NCBI RefSeq assembly: GCF_009933175.1
Contig: NZ_MAEJ01000001.1
Coordinates: forward strand, 394,238-458,237
Direction: 5' to 3'
DNA length: 64,000 bases
DNA from: Candidatus Enterococcus huntleyi
GTDB taxonomy: Bacteria; Bacillota; Bacilli; Lactobacillales; Enterococcaceae
Shown here: in pieces, positions 16,604-25,277 of the stretch
How positions within the stretch are numbered: the stretch's first letter is position 1
Layout of the letters: the number at the start of each line of letters is the position of its first letter
Program-made: the position numbers and the translations under genes
Notes under the pieces: model-generated
Databases searched by the model: none
What the model saw: only the letters and a program-made list of their open reading frames with translations
What the model was told of the DNA's origin: nothing

Positions 16604-17176
16604 ATGAAAAATAATTTGTTGTTATGTTTTGTAATCGCTTTAGTAAATCTGATAGGGACGTTGTTGATAGGGAAATTAGCGATAGGGCAATTTATTTGGA
16701 TTAGCTTTCTCGCGTTGCAGTTTTATTTTATGGCGAACATCGCCATGGATAAGAAGGCTTGCTTACAATTGTTAACATCCTTTACAGTCGGTCTATTTTG
16801 GGGGCAGCTGTCGAATCTTCTGTGGTTCTATTTTTCTGATTCGCTCTCATTCGTAACGATTAATTTTATTGATGGTGGACTCTTGATCTTTCTGTTATGC
16901 GTGGGGGCATTAATTGTCTTTGATAAGAAATTACCTGGACGATTGCCAGCAACATTTACCGGTTTGACCGTAACGGTGTTATTATGGGGCCGGCCAGTTC
17001 CATTCGTCGGTCAGGGTCTCTTAGGTGATCGAACAGTGATTGAAGGTATGGTGATTGCCTGTGGTTTGTTTGCTTATGGCTTATTGATGGCCTTCATGAT
17101 GGATTTTGTCTACAGCAAAGTAGTAAAAAGAATCTACGGTTCAACAAGTAGACGTGCAGAAAAGGAATCTTCCTGA
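16604..17176 (+). CDS. Small integral membrane protein (DUF1097-like)
   Basis: The protein has 190 residues and about six hydrophobic helices, with a basic cytoplasmic tail (KVVKRIYGSTSRRAEKESS). The size, the WFYFSDSLSF loop and the pattern of paired helices resemble DUF1097 membrane proteins, whose function is unknown. It is set between ribokinase and purine nucleoside phosphorylase in the same direction, so a link to nucleoside or base transport is possible. A site AGAAGGGAA lies upstream of the ATG. I am sure it is a gene but not of its role. Confidence 0.7.
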   Translation: MKNNLLLCFVIALVNLIGTLLIGKLAIGQFIWISFLALQFYFMANIAMDKKACLQLLTSFTVGLFWGQLSNLLWFYFSDSLSFVTINFIDGGLLIFLLCVGALIVFDKKLPGRLPATFTGLTVTVLLWGRPVPFVGQGLLGDRTVIEGMVIACGLFAYGLLMAFMMDFVYSKVVKRIYGSTSRRAEKESS

Positions 17177-17290
17177 CCAAAGTTAGCTGATCGAGGTTAG
17201 CGGTTATCTGTCAGAGAGATTGGCTTCACTAAAACAAGTGATTCGATTGAGAGATACATACACAAGTAAAACTAAAAGGAGACGAGTATA

Positions 17291-18106
17291 TTGACTTTAC
17301 TAGAAAATTTACAAGAGACAGTTTCATATATCAAAGAACAAGGGGTAAAAGAAATCGATTTTGCTTTGATTTTAGGCTCAGGACTAGGAGAATTGGCGGA
17401 TGAGATTGAAGAGGCAATCAAAATCCCTTATCAGACGATCCCTCATTTTCCAGTGTCCACCGTTGTTGGGCATGCCGGACAATTGGTATATGGTACGTTA
17501 GCTGGAAAAAAAGTTTTGGCGATGCAGGGGCGCTTTCACTACTATGAAGGCTACGCGATTGATACGGTAGTTTACCCAGTGCGGGTAATCGCGACCCTAA
17601 AGGCACATTCAATAATTGTGACCAATGCCAGTGGTGGGGTCAACACGAATTTTGTGCCAGGTGATTTAATGTTGATTACCGATCAAATTAATAATATGGG
17701 CGTTAATCCTTTGATTGGGACTAATTTTGATGAGCTAGGTCCGCGTTTCCCTGATATGAGTCAGGCCTTTGATCAGGCGTATCAAGAAGTGACGAAGTGC
17801 GTTGCAGCTAAAATGAATCTTGCCTTGAAGGAAGGTGTCTATATGGGCGGCACGGGTCCAACCTATGAGACACCTGCTGAAATTCGTTTTGCGCGAACGG
17901 TTGGTGCGGATGCAGTCGGTATGTCGACGGTGCCAGAGGTGATTGTTGCTGTTCATAGTGGATTGAGAGTCTTAGGAATTTCTTGTATTACCAATCTAGC
18001 AGCAGGTATGCAAAAAACATTGAATCATGAAGAAGTCATCGAAACGACTGAACGGGTTAAATCGGAATTTAAAACCTTATTGAAAGAAACATTACGTATG
18101 CTTTAA
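17291..18106 (+). CDS. Purine-nucleoside phosphorylase
   Basis: This 271-residue trimeric-type (PNP family 2) phosphorylase cleaves purine nucleosides with phosphate to the base and ribose 1-phosphate. Motifs seen are ILGSGLGELAD (phosphate loop, about 26-36), VGHAGQLVYG, MQGRFHYYEGY, the conserved NASGGVN, and the purine-site region GPTYETPAEIRFAR with GADAVGMSTVPEVIVA. The start codon is TTG with AAAAGGAGA upstream. A second copy lies at 52848-53675. It is the last gene of the ECF nucleoside unit and is followed by a strong terminator. Confidence 0.93.
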   Translation: MTLLENLQETVSYIKEQGVKEIDFALILGSGLGELADEIEEAIKIPYQTIPHFPVSTVVGHAGQLVYGTLAGKKVLAMQGRFHYYEGYAIDTVVYPVRVIATLKAHSIIVTNASGGVNTNFVPGDLMLITDQINNMGVNPLIGTNFDELGPRFPDMSQAFDQAYQEVTKCVAAKMNLALKEGVYMGGTGPTYETPAEIRFARTVGADAVGMSTVPEVIVAVHSGLRVLGISCITNLAAGMQKTLNHEEVIETTERVKSEFKTLLKETLRML

Positions 18107-18115
18107 CAGATGATT

Positions 18116-18170
18116 AGAGAAAGAAGAAACAGAAGAGAATGTATTCTTCAGTAAATTCTTTCTCTTTTTT
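18116..18170 (+). terminator. Rho-independent terminator
   Basis: AGAGAAAGAA (18116-18125) pairs with TTCTTTCTCT (18156-18165), enclosing a smaller AGAAGA/TCTTCT hairpin and followed by six T. It ends the ECF nucleoside unit. Confidence 0.8.
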
Positions 18171-18175
18171 ATGCT

Positions 18176-18199
18176 ATAAGTTGTTAATTTACAACTTAT
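18176..18199 (+). promoter_or_regulatory. Upstream operator palindrome of the second nucleoside operon
   Basis: Half-sites ATAAGTTGT (18176-18184) and ACAACTTAT (18191-18199) form a nine-base inverted repeat with a six-base centre. A related palindrome lies downstream of the promoter at 18281-18300. The DeoR-type regulator gene at the end of the operon is the likely binder; this is inference. Confidence 0.55.
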
Positions 18200-18233
18200 C
18201 TTCGATTTTTTACAATAAAGTGGATTAATTATG

Positions 18234-18270
18234 TAAAAGCGCTTGCAATAGTTGGATTTTATTGTATAAT
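18234..18270 (+). promoter_or_regulatory. cre-like site and promoter of the second nucleoside operon
   Basis: TAAAAGCGCTTGCA (18234-18247) matches 12 of 14 positions of the CcpA cre consensus. The promoter is TTGCAA (18243-18248), a 16-base gap, and TATAAT (18265-18270). The cre-like site overlaps the -35, where CcpA would block polymerase. Confidence 0.7.
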
Positions 18271-18280
18271 CAAAATATAA

Positions 18281-18300
18281 AAGTTGTAAAAAAACAATTT
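18281..18300 (+). promoter_or_regulatory. Downstream operator of the second nucleoside operon
   Basis: AAGTTGT, six A, and CAATTT repeat the half-site of the palindrome at 18176-18199 just after the predicted transcription start. Two copies about 100 bases apart around one promoter would suit repression by looping. Confidence 0.5.
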
Positions 18301-18314
18301 AGGAGGCCGTTATA

Positions 18315-19235
18315 ATGGATAATGCCAAAATCATTCAACGACTAGAGAAACCCAAAGGGAAGGTTGATGTCGTTCTTGATACAGATACATATAACGAGAT
18401 CGATGATCAATTCGCACTTGCTTATTTAATTCAATCAGAGGAAAAACTGAATCTGAAAGCTGTTTATGCAGCACCATTTTTTAATCATCACTCAGAAAGT
18501 CCTGGAGATGGGATGGAGAGAAGTTATCAGGAACTATTTAATTGCTACAAATTAATGAATGAAACCCGCTACCACGAGGTAACATTCAGAGGGGCAACTC
18601 AATTTTTAACAGATGAAAAAACACCGGTGGAATCTGAAGCAGTTCATGATTTGATTGAACGCTCAAAGAGTTATTCAGCAGATAATCCGCTCTATGTGAT
18701 TGGTATTGCGGCTGCGACAAATCTTGCTTCGGCTGTTTTATTAGACCCGAGTATCACTGAGCGCATCGTGATTTTATGGTTAGGCGGCTTGAGTTACGAC
18801 TGGCACGACAACAAATCATTTAATTCTGGTCAAGATGTGGCAGCTGCCCGTGTTCTATTAGATTCAGGTGTGCCATTGGTTCAATTCCCTGGGAAGAATG
18901 TGATTTCGGCGTTCACGACAACGGGTCCTGAATTAGAGTATTGGTTAAAAGGCAAGAATAAATTCTGTGATTACATGATTGAGAAAACGGCAGAAGAAGC
19001 AAGAATTTGTTATGGCGGTAAGGTTTGGTCGCGTGCTATCTGGGATGTCGTTCCGGTGGCTTGGTTACTAGACGGAGAATTCATGTTAGACACACTGATT
19101 AAAAGTCCGATCATGCAATACAATGATTATTACAGTTTTGATCCTAGACGCCATTTTATTAAATACGTCTATCGTATTGAACGAGATAACTTGATGAATG
19201 ATTTGTTTGTAAAGCTCTCTAAAATCCCTGGTTAG
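18315..19235 (+). CDS. Nucleoside hydrolase-like protein
   Basis: The protein has 306 residues. It has the nucleoside hydrolase fold start VVLDTDTYNEIDDQFALAYL (about residues 19-38), which varies the metal motif DxDxxxDD by replacing PGH with TYNEI. Later it has YVIGIAAATNLASAVLL and LWLGGLSYDWHDNKSFNSGQD in place of the usual MGG and NxxxD region. The gene heads an operon with an ABC transporter and adenosine deaminase. The changes in the substrate loops compared with the IunH-type enzyme at 14679 suggest a different nucleoside or nucleoside-like glycoside. The ribosome binding site is TTAGGAGG. Confidence 0.85.
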   Translation: MDNAKIIQRLEKPKGKVDVVLDTDTYNEIDDQFALAYLIQSEEKLNLKAVYAAPFFNHHSESPGDGMERSYQELFNCYKLMNETRYHEVTFRGATQFLTDEKTPVESEAVHDLIERSKSYSADNPLYVIGIAAATNLASAVLLDPSITERIVILWLGGLSYDWHDNKSFNSGQDVAAARVLLDSGVPLVQFPGKNVISAFTTTGPELEYWLKGKNKFCDYMIEKTAEEARICYGGKVWSRAIWDVVPVAWLLDGEFMLDTLIKSPIMQYNDYYSFDPRRHFIKYVYRIERDNLMNDLFVKLSKIPG

Positions 19236-19259
19236 TCAACTACGGAAGGAAGGTTTGGT

Positions 19260-20162
19260 ATGAGTACATCAACTACTACGCACATTAAGAAAGGCAGTAA
19301 GAAGAAATTTCTAGGTAAAATTGAGCCGTGGGTCTATTTACTTCCCTCGCTCATCGCGATTGGCTTATTTACGTATTACCCTTTTATTACGAATATTTTT
19401 GACAGTTTGCATATTGTGGATTCTTTCGGAAATCGGCGAGACTTCATAGGAATTGAGAATTATCAAGCAATCTTGGAAAATCCCAAGTTTATACAGGCAA
19501 TTGGCAATACGGTCTTATTTTCAGCAATTACAATTCCAGCTTCATTGATTATTGGCTTACTGTTGGCTTTAGTTGCCCGAGAGAAGAGAAAAACTTCCCC
19601 TATTTATGAAGCAATGTACTCTCTACCGATGGCGATGTCACTGGCAGCAGTGGCGATGATTTTCCAACTGATGCTCAACCCCACTCTGGGGATTATCAAC
19701 AAGGTAACGGGCTTGGATATTAATTGGCTCAAGGACGTTGCGACTTCCTTGCCTTCGTTGATATTTATCGAAACGTGGCTGAATATCGGCTTTAATTTCT
19801 TGTTTATGTTGACGGCAGTTAGAGGAATTCCAGATGAAATTTTGGAGAGCGCTGAGATTGATGGTGCAGTTGGCTTAACTCGACTTTTCAAGATTATTAT
19901 TCCCTACATTTCACCAACCATTTTATTCTTGCTCGTTTCATCAGTCGCTAAAACGATGATTACTAGTGGTTTAACGCTGATCTTAACGCAAGGAGGACCA
20001 GATGGGGCAACTGAAACAATCGTCTCGTTCATCTATAAAAACGCGATTTTAAATCAGAATTATAATATTGGTTATGCTGCTTCGGTAGTTGGTTTTGTTA
20101 TTACGTTTTTCTTTGTTGGATTGAGCTTTATCTATGAGAAGAAAGGAGTGCATTACGGATGA
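19260..20162 (+). CDS. CUT1-type ABC transporter permease (MalF-like)
   Basis: This 300-residue inner permease has six predicted membrane helices; the first is WVYLLPSLIAIGLFTYYPFI. The cytoplasmic EAA loop EILESAEIDGAVGLTRLFKI is at about residues 199-218. It belongs to the carbohydrate uptake 1 family, but its operon partners are nucleoside genes. No ATPase is encoded in this operon; such systems commonly borrow a shared MsmK-type ATPase. AAGGAAGG precedes the ATG. The stop overlaps the next permease by four bases. Confidence 0.9.
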   Translation: MSTSTTTHIKKGSKKKFLGKIEPWVYLLPSLIAIGLFTYYPFITNIFDSLHIVDSFGNRRDFIGIENYQAILENPKFIQAIGNTVLFSAITIPASLIIGLLLALVAREKRKTSPIYEAMYSLPMAMSLAAVAMIFQLMLNPTLGIINKVTGLDINWLKDVATSLPSLIFIETWLNIGFNFLFMLTAVRGIPDEILESAEIDGAVGLTRLFKIIIPYISPTILFLLVSSVAKTMITSGLTLILTQGGPDGATETIVSFIYKNAILNQNYNIGYAASVVGFVITFFFVGLSFIYEKKGVHYG

Positions 20163-20977
20163 GAAAAACAAAAAGTGTTGGTTATCAAGTATTCGCTCTG
20201 TTACTAGGAGTGATTGTCTTAATCCCCGTTATTTATGCTCTTTCAATATCCTTTATGCATCCGGAAGAGATCTTGAGTCGCGAAGTCAATCTGTTGCCGA
20301 AAAGTTTCTATCTAGGTAATTATTTTGCAGCCTTTCAAAAAACGACTTTGACCCGTTTCTTACTCAATTCACTGGTCATGACGGTTGGCTCGTCCACAGT
20401 CAGATTAGTCACTGCAGGAACTGCTGCGTTTGCATTATCTTTCTATAACTTTAGAGGCAAACAAGCAATCTTCCTGTTAATTATTGGCACTATGATGATT
20501 CCACCTGATTTGTTGATTGTTAAGAACTACCGAACTGTCGCAAATATGGGCTTAATTAATACATATTTGGGTATGATGGTGATTTTCTTTGTTACAGCAC
20601 TGAATATTTTTGTGATGAGGCAACATTTTTTAGCTTATTCAAAATCAATCTATGAGGCGGCTAAAATTGATGGATGTACGAATTTCGAATTCTTTATGCG
20701 CGTCTTATTGCCTTCATCTAAACCAGTCTTAATTACTACCTTCATTTCGTCATTTGTAGGGGTCTGGAATCAATATTTATGGCCATTACTTGTGACAAAT
20801 CAGAATGAAATGAGAACCGCTCAGGTAGCCGTTACTCTACTTAATTTTCCAGATGAAAGTCCTCACGGCATCATCATGGCGGCCTCCATTTTAATAGTAA
20901 TACCAACTGTAGTTGTATTTATAACCTTCCAGCGTTATATCAAAAAAGGCATGATGGCTGGCGGAGTTAAAGGATAG
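20159..20977 (+). CDS. CUT1-type ABC transporter permease (MalG-like)
   Basis: This 272-residue partner permease has six helices and the EAA loop SIYEAAKIDGCTNFEFFMRV. The N-terminus is short and basic (MRKTKSVGYQ), followed by a first helix LLLGVIVLIPVIYALSISF. It starts at an ATG that overlaps the previous stop as ATGA, with AGAAAGGAG upstream. It would form the membrane channel together with the 19260 gene product and receive substrate from the lipoprotein encoded next. Confidence 0.9.
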   Translation: MRKTKSVGYQVFALLLGVIVLIPVIYALSISFMHPEEILSREVNLLPKSFYLGNYFAAFQKTTLTRFLLNSLVMTVGSSTVRLVTAGTAAFALSFYNFRGKQAIFLLIIGTMMIPPDLLIVKNYRTVANMGLINTYLGMMVIFFVTALNIFVMRQHFLAYSKSIYEAAKIDGCTNFEFFMRVLLPSSKPVLITTFISSFVGVWNQYLWPLLVTNQNEMRTAQVAVTLLNFPDESPHGIIMAASILIVIPTVVVFITFQRYIKKGMMAGGVKG

Positions 20978-20992
20978 AAAGGGAGAGAATAA

Positions 20993-22354
20993 ATGAAGAA
21001 AATTTTATTAGGTTTCATTTGTGCAGTGACATTGGTTGGCTTAGTCGGTTGTGGCAACAAAACAGAGAGTACTGGCGATAAGAAAGAAGACGTTTCGTTA
21101 GTTAAAGATTTCTCGGATACTGAAATTGTTTTCTGGCACGCGATGTCAGGGAGCAATGGGGAAGCATTAGATAAGATTGTCAAAGATTACAATGATACAG
21201 TCGGTAAAGAGCATGGCGTAAAAGTTAGCACAGTCTTCCAAGACACTGAAATCGCTAGTAAAGTCAAGTTAGCTTCTTCGACGAATGATGATAAGAATGC
21301 ACCAGATATTATCCAAACAGTCGGTATGGACTTGCCATCAATTTCAGCGTTACCGCAGATTGTCCCAGCGCAAACATTCTTTGATGACAAAGAGTCAACG
21401 CTGAAGAGTGACAGCTACTACGATCAATTACTTCGCGCATTCACGTATGAAGATAAAATCGTCGGTGTACCGATGAATGTTTCGACCTTACTGTTGTATT
21501 ATAATGAAGAGTTGTTAAAAGAAGCTGGCTTTGATCGGGCACCAGAGACGATCGATGAGTTAGCTACTTACACGAAAAAATTAGGCGAAATCGATGGCGT
21601 AAATGGCCTAAATACGCAAATCATGCGTTACCAATTAGTCAACTTCATCGTGAGTCAGTTCCCAGAAAGTTTTGTTGGAGACAACGAAGGGGGCCGTAAA
21701 GCACCGATGACTAAATTAATCATGGGGGAAGATGGTACGCTAGATAACTTCTTAACAGAATGGGAAAAAGTTATTAAGAGTGGTGGCTACAAGCATATCG
21801 AAGACAATGCCAATGAAGAGTTTGCGACAGGACTTAATGCGATGGCGCTCCTTTCTTCTTCTCGATTGGGCGCAATTAAGACATTGACGACTGATAAATT
21901 TACTTTCCAAACAGCTTTTTTACCGAAAGTTACAGCTGATGACACAAGTGGTGCCAGCGTTGGCGGTAGTTCATTAGTCTTATATAACCGTGGTGATAAT
22001 AAAAAATTGTCGGCTGCCTGGGATTTCATTTCTTATGCGACTTCTCCAGAGGTTCAATCAGAATGGTCACAAGCAACTGGATATATTCCAGTCAATGTAG
22101 CAACGGAAGAGTTACCTAAAATGCAAACCTTCTATGAAGAAAATCCTCAATTCAAAACAGCATTAGATCAATTAAAAGCATCTGATCCATTGTCACAGGA
22201 ACCCTTTGATTTAGTCAACTGGGAAATCAATGATATTGTTTCTGATGCAATGCAAAAATTTGCTGAAGGAAAATTAAGCAAAGATGAAACAGCGAAAGAA
22301 ATTGTAGAAAAATCAAACAAAGCCTTAGAAGAGTATCATAAAGCGAATGGCTAA
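20993..22354 (+). CDS. ABC transporter solute-binding lipoprotein
   Basis: This 453-residue binding protein of the extracellular family 1 type has a lipoprotein signal, with the lipobox LVGC and the modified Cys near residue 20. The mature start is Ser, Thr and Asp-rich, then VFWHAMSGSNGEALDKIV. That region resembles glycerol-3-phosphate and sugar binders of the UgpB/MalE group. The operon points to a nucleoside or a ribosylated compound as ligand; the ligand cannot be read from the sequence. It is followed by a hairpin that may lower expression of the enzymes downstream. Confidence 0.9.
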   Translation: MKKILLGFICAVTLVGLVGCGNKTESTGDKKEDVSLVKDFSDTEIVFWHAMSGSNGEALDKIVKDYNDTVGKEHGVKVSTVFQDTEIASKVKLASSTNDDKNAPDIIQTVGMDLPSISALPQIVPAQTFFDDKESTLKSDSYYDQLLRAFTYEDKIVGVPMNVSTLLLYYNEELLKEAGFDRAPETIDELATYTKKLGEIDGVNGLNTQIMRYQLVNFIVSQFPESFVGDNEGGRKAPMTKLIMGEDGTLDNFLTEWEKVIKSGGYKHIEDNANEEFATGLNAMALLSSSRLGAIKTLTTDKFTFQTAFLPKVTADDTSGASVGGSSLVLYNRGDNKKLSAAWDFISYATSPEVQSEWSQATGYIPVNVATEELPKMQTFYEENPQFKTALDQLKASDPLSQEPFDLVNWEINDIVSDAMQKFAEGKLSKDETAKEIVEKSNKALEEYHKANG

Positions 22355-22379
22355 GTGAAAAAGAAGATGAAGTAGAAGA

Positions 22380-22423
22380 GGTTGGAACGAAAAAAGTGCC
22401 AAGGTGCTTTTTTCGAACCAGCC
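22380..22423 (+). terminator. Internal hairpin after the binding protein
   Basis: GGTTGGAACGAAAAAAGTGCC (with 22380 as its first base) pairs imperfectly with the arm 22403-22423, which contains GGTGCTTTTTTCGAACC. The T run lies inside the stem. It probably acts as a partial terminator or a processing site within the operon. Confidence 0.5.
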
Positions 22424-22459
22424 TTATTTCAAAATTTTTTGTAGAAAGTTAGTGATGGA

Positions 22460-23278
22460 ATGACAATCAAGTACATTTTTTGTGACATTGATGGCACACT
22501 GATCCAAAAACGAGAACCACTTACCAGCTCCTTTATTGAAGAAGTCCGAGAAATAACGGATCAAGGCTTCTTTTTCACCTTTGCTTCCGGCAGGCTGCCT
22601 TACCGAATTCAACCATTATTAGATGAATTGGGCTTGGCAAATCAGCCCTATGTAGCTTGTAATGGCGCGTTGGTAAAGAAAGGCACTGAGACTTTATTTC
22701 AGAAAAAATTCCCGTTGGCGCTTGTACGTAATCTTGTAGATAAAGCTTTGGCGGCAAATATGACGGTGCTTTATGCGATTGATGAGTTGGAGTATGTCAT
22801 GGCTGAGAACAGTGCTACTAAACGAAAACGAGCAGAACGCGGGAACTATCATCCGCTAAAAATGCCAACAGAAGCCGAATGGCAAACGCTGGAAATTATC
22901 AAGCTAAATGTTTTGCAAGATGATAGTATCGAAGATATCCGCTTGTTTGAAGCAGAATTTGAAGAAATTAAAGAACAGATTCTAATTACAAGATATGGTA
23001 CTTACGGTATTGAATTGGTCAGTCAAGGCGTTAGTAAGCAAACCGGTATTGAATTGGTCTTGCAACAGGTACGAGGCAATCTAGAAGCGGTCGCCACAAT
23101 CGGCGATAATGAAAATGATTGTGAAATGATTCAGGCAGCAGCATTAGGAATCGCCGTCGGGAATGCAACACCTGAGTTGGCGAAGCTAGCTGATTTTCAG
23201 GTAGCGGGAATTGCCAGTCAGGGTGTCGAAGAAGCGTTGAAACAAATAAGAATGCAGCAAAGAGAGGGAAACAAATGA
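22460..23278 (+). CDS. HAD-superfamily (Cof-type) phosphatase
   Basis: This 272-residue Cof/IIB-type HAD hydrolase has motif I CDIDGTL at about residues 8-14, motif II TFASGR, a lysine in LVSQGVSKQTG, and motif IV GDNENDCEM. Such enzymes remove phosphate from sugar phosphates or nucleotides. The gene is in a transporter-nucleosidase operon and overlaps the isomerase gene by four bases. A sugar phosphate or nucleotide made by its neighbours is therefore a likely substrate. The Shine-Dalgarno region before the ATG is weak. Confidence 0.88.
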   Translation: MTIKYIFCDIDGTLIQKREPLTSSFIEEVREITDQGFFFTFASGRLPYRIQPLLDELGLANQPYVACNGALVKKGTETLFQKKFPLALVRNLVDKALAANMTVLYAIDELEYVMAENSATKRKRAERGNYHPLKMPTEAEWQTLEIIKLNVLQDDSIEDIRLFEAEFEEIKEQILITRYGTYGIELVSQGVSKQTGIELVLQQVRGNLEAVATIGDNENDCEMIQAAALGIAVGNATPELAKLADFQVAGIASQGVEEALKQIRMQQREGNK

Positions 23279-24162
23279 GACTATCAACATCGACAAATAT
23301 ATTATTTGAACGAACCTATGAAAAGCCAGTCGATCCATTAGACTGTATGGAAATTTGTCAGAAAGCTGGATTTGAAGTGCTTGATTTTTGCTTTCATGAC
23401 TTGACGACCTATGATAGTGAATTTATGACAGATAACTGGCGCTTTTATATGGAAAGAGTCAAAGCGAAAGCAGATCAATTAGGGATAGAATTTAGTCAGG
23501 GACATGCAGTGGTCTATGATTTTTGCAGAGCTGATGTAGATCATGCTCGTTTTGAGACGATTTTGAAGAAATGTGTCGAAGGAGCCGGTATCTTAGGGAT
23601 CAAATGGTTAGTTATGCATCCTTCGACAGTCGCTGATACGGCTGAGCCATTTAAAGATTCTAGACGTGAGAATATCAAATTCTTCACAAAATGGTGTGCC
23701 TTTGCCAAAGAACACGGTGTCGATATTGCCATCGAAAATATGTGGGATTGCCATATTACACCTTTCCGACTTTATTGTACGACAGCTGAGGAAATGGTTG
23801 ATTTAATTGATGCGGTTCCTGGCTTGGGTGCTTGTTGGGATGCGGAGCATGGCGCGATTATGCAACAGAATCAAGCAAAAGCATTACAGCTTTTAGGAAA
23901 ACGTTTGAAGGCAACACATATTTCTGATTATACGAATAATCAGGATATCCATTTACTCCCTTACTTAGGCAAAACGGATTGGGATGACGTCATGGCAGCT
24001 TTTGCAAGTATCGATTATGAAGGTGATTTTGATTTAGAAATTCATCGCTATCTAACGAAGATGCCAATGGAAAATGTTGAGACAGCCATCCGCTTGAGCT
24101 ACGAAATAGGCCAAGGACTCTTGCAGTTACACCAAGAAAAAAAGGGGACGAATAAAGCATGA
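23275..24162 (+). CDS. Sugar phosphate isomerase/epimerase-like TIM barrel protein
   Basis: The 295-residue protein is of the xylose-isomerase-like / AP endonuclease 2 TIM barrel family. Visible metal-site features are VMHPSTV, DIAIENMWD (a metal-binding glutamate), CWDAEHGAI (Asp and His) and FDLEIHRYL (a terminal glutamate). It overlaps both neighbours by four bases (phosphatase before, adenosine deaminase after). Isomerisation or epimerisation of the sugar released by the operon's nucleosidase is a fair inference, but the substrate is unknown. Confidence 0.85.
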   Translation: MRLSTSTNILFERTYEKPVDPLDCMEICQKAGFEVLDFCFHDLTTYDSEFMTDNWRFYMERVKAKADQLGIEFSQGHAVVYDFCRADVDHARFETILKKCVEGAGILGIKWLVMHPSTVADTAEPFKDSRRENIKFFTKWCAFAKEHGVDIAIENMWDCHITPFRLYCTTAEEMVDLIDAVPGLGACWDAEHGAIMQQNQAKALQLLGKRLKATHISDYTNNQDIHLLPYLGKTDWDDVMAAFASIDYEGDFDLEIHRYLTKMPMENVETAIRLSYEIGQGLLQLHQEKKGTNKA

Positions 24163-25160
24163 AGGAATTTTACTATCGTGCACCAAAAATCGAATTGCAT
24201 TGTCACTTAGATGGTTCAATCAGTCCAGAGATGATTCGGAAAATATATGGACTGTCGTCGACTCCTTTAGACCTGACAGATGAAGAATTATTAGGAAAGG
24301 TGGTCGCTCCTGAGAGATGCGAAAATCTGACCGAATATCTATCTTGCTTTCCAATGGTAACCTCGGTATTAAATACACCCACGGCTTTGAAACTTGCCTT
24401 AATGGATGTCATGGAACAAGCGTCACGAGAAAATGTCTTGTATCAAGAAATTAGATTTTCTCCTAAGCATCTAGCAACGGAAACATTCTCGATGGAAGCG
24501 GTCATTGATAGTTTGGTGCAAGCAAAAAAAGAGTTAGAAGGCAATTATTCTGTAGCTGTCGGTTTGATTGCTTGTTGCATGAGAGGGCAATCAGAGGAAA
24601 CGAACATAGAAGTAATTCGTCTAGCTAAAAAGTATCACCTGGCTGGTGTTGATTTAGCAGGCGATGAGTTGAAGTATCCTACGAAAGAGTTCAAGAATGT
24701 CTTCTTGTTTGCTGAAAAATCGGGTATGCCATATACCATTCATGCCGGAGAAACCGGGAACCTTGAAAATGTTAAAGATGCTATCGAATTTGGCGCCAAA
24801 AGAATTGGGCATGGGATTGCTCTCGCGCAGGACCAATCGATGATGGAGTACGTAGCAAAACAAGAAATACTACTAGAAATGTGCCCGGTCTGTAATATTC
24901 AAACAGGCGCAGCAAAAAGCTGGCAAGAGTATCCTGTCACAGTCTTCGATGAAATAGGTGTTAAATACTGCTTCAATACGGATAACCGAACGGTATCAAA
25001 TACGACCTTGACTAGAGAATTTACAGAGGTAGCCACGCATAAACAAGTAATAAATGAAGAAAAAGTCAAAGCGCAAACTCTGCAAGCTATCGACTATCTA
25101 TTTATTAGTGAAACTGAAAAGGCAAGCTTGAGAAATCAAGTGGCTCATTTCTATGCATAA
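24159..25160 (+). CDS. add: Adenosine deaminase
   Basis: The 333-residue zinc enzyme converts adenosine (or deoxyadenosine) to inosine. The metal motif LHCHLDGS is at about residues 13-20. The later ligands are seen in YTIHAGETGN (H and catalytic E), RIGHGIAL and NTDNRTVS, whose Asp is the final metal ligand. The Asn after that Asp is also present in the second copy at 51846. The overlap with the TIM barrel gene shows co-expression. It differs clearly from the second copy, so the two were probably acquired separately or have long diverged. Confidence 0.92.
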   Translation: MKEFYYRAPKIELHCHLDGSISPEMIRKIYGLSSTPLDLTDEELLGKVVAPERCENLTEYLSCFPMVTSVLNTPTALKLALMDVMEQASRENVLYQEIRFSPKHLATETFSMEAVIDSLVQAKKELEGNYSVAVGLIACCMRGQSEETNIEVIRLAKKYHLAGVDLAGDELKYPTKEFKNVFLFAEKSGMPYTIHAGETGNLENVKDAIEFGAKRIGHGIALAQDQSMMEYVAKQEILLEMCPVCNIQTGAAKSWQEYPVTVFDEIGVKYCFNTDNRTVSNTTLTREFTEVATHKQVINEEKVKAQTLQAIDYLFISETEKASLRNQVAHFYA

Positions 25161-25277
25161 ATCAGCTTAGCTTCTATGAACTATAGAGAAGAATTAGTAA
25201 CTGAGAACGACGAAAAAAAAGATAAAGTGAATAAGAAAAGAGAAGAAAATCAGAGTAAAAAATAAGGGACTGATACA

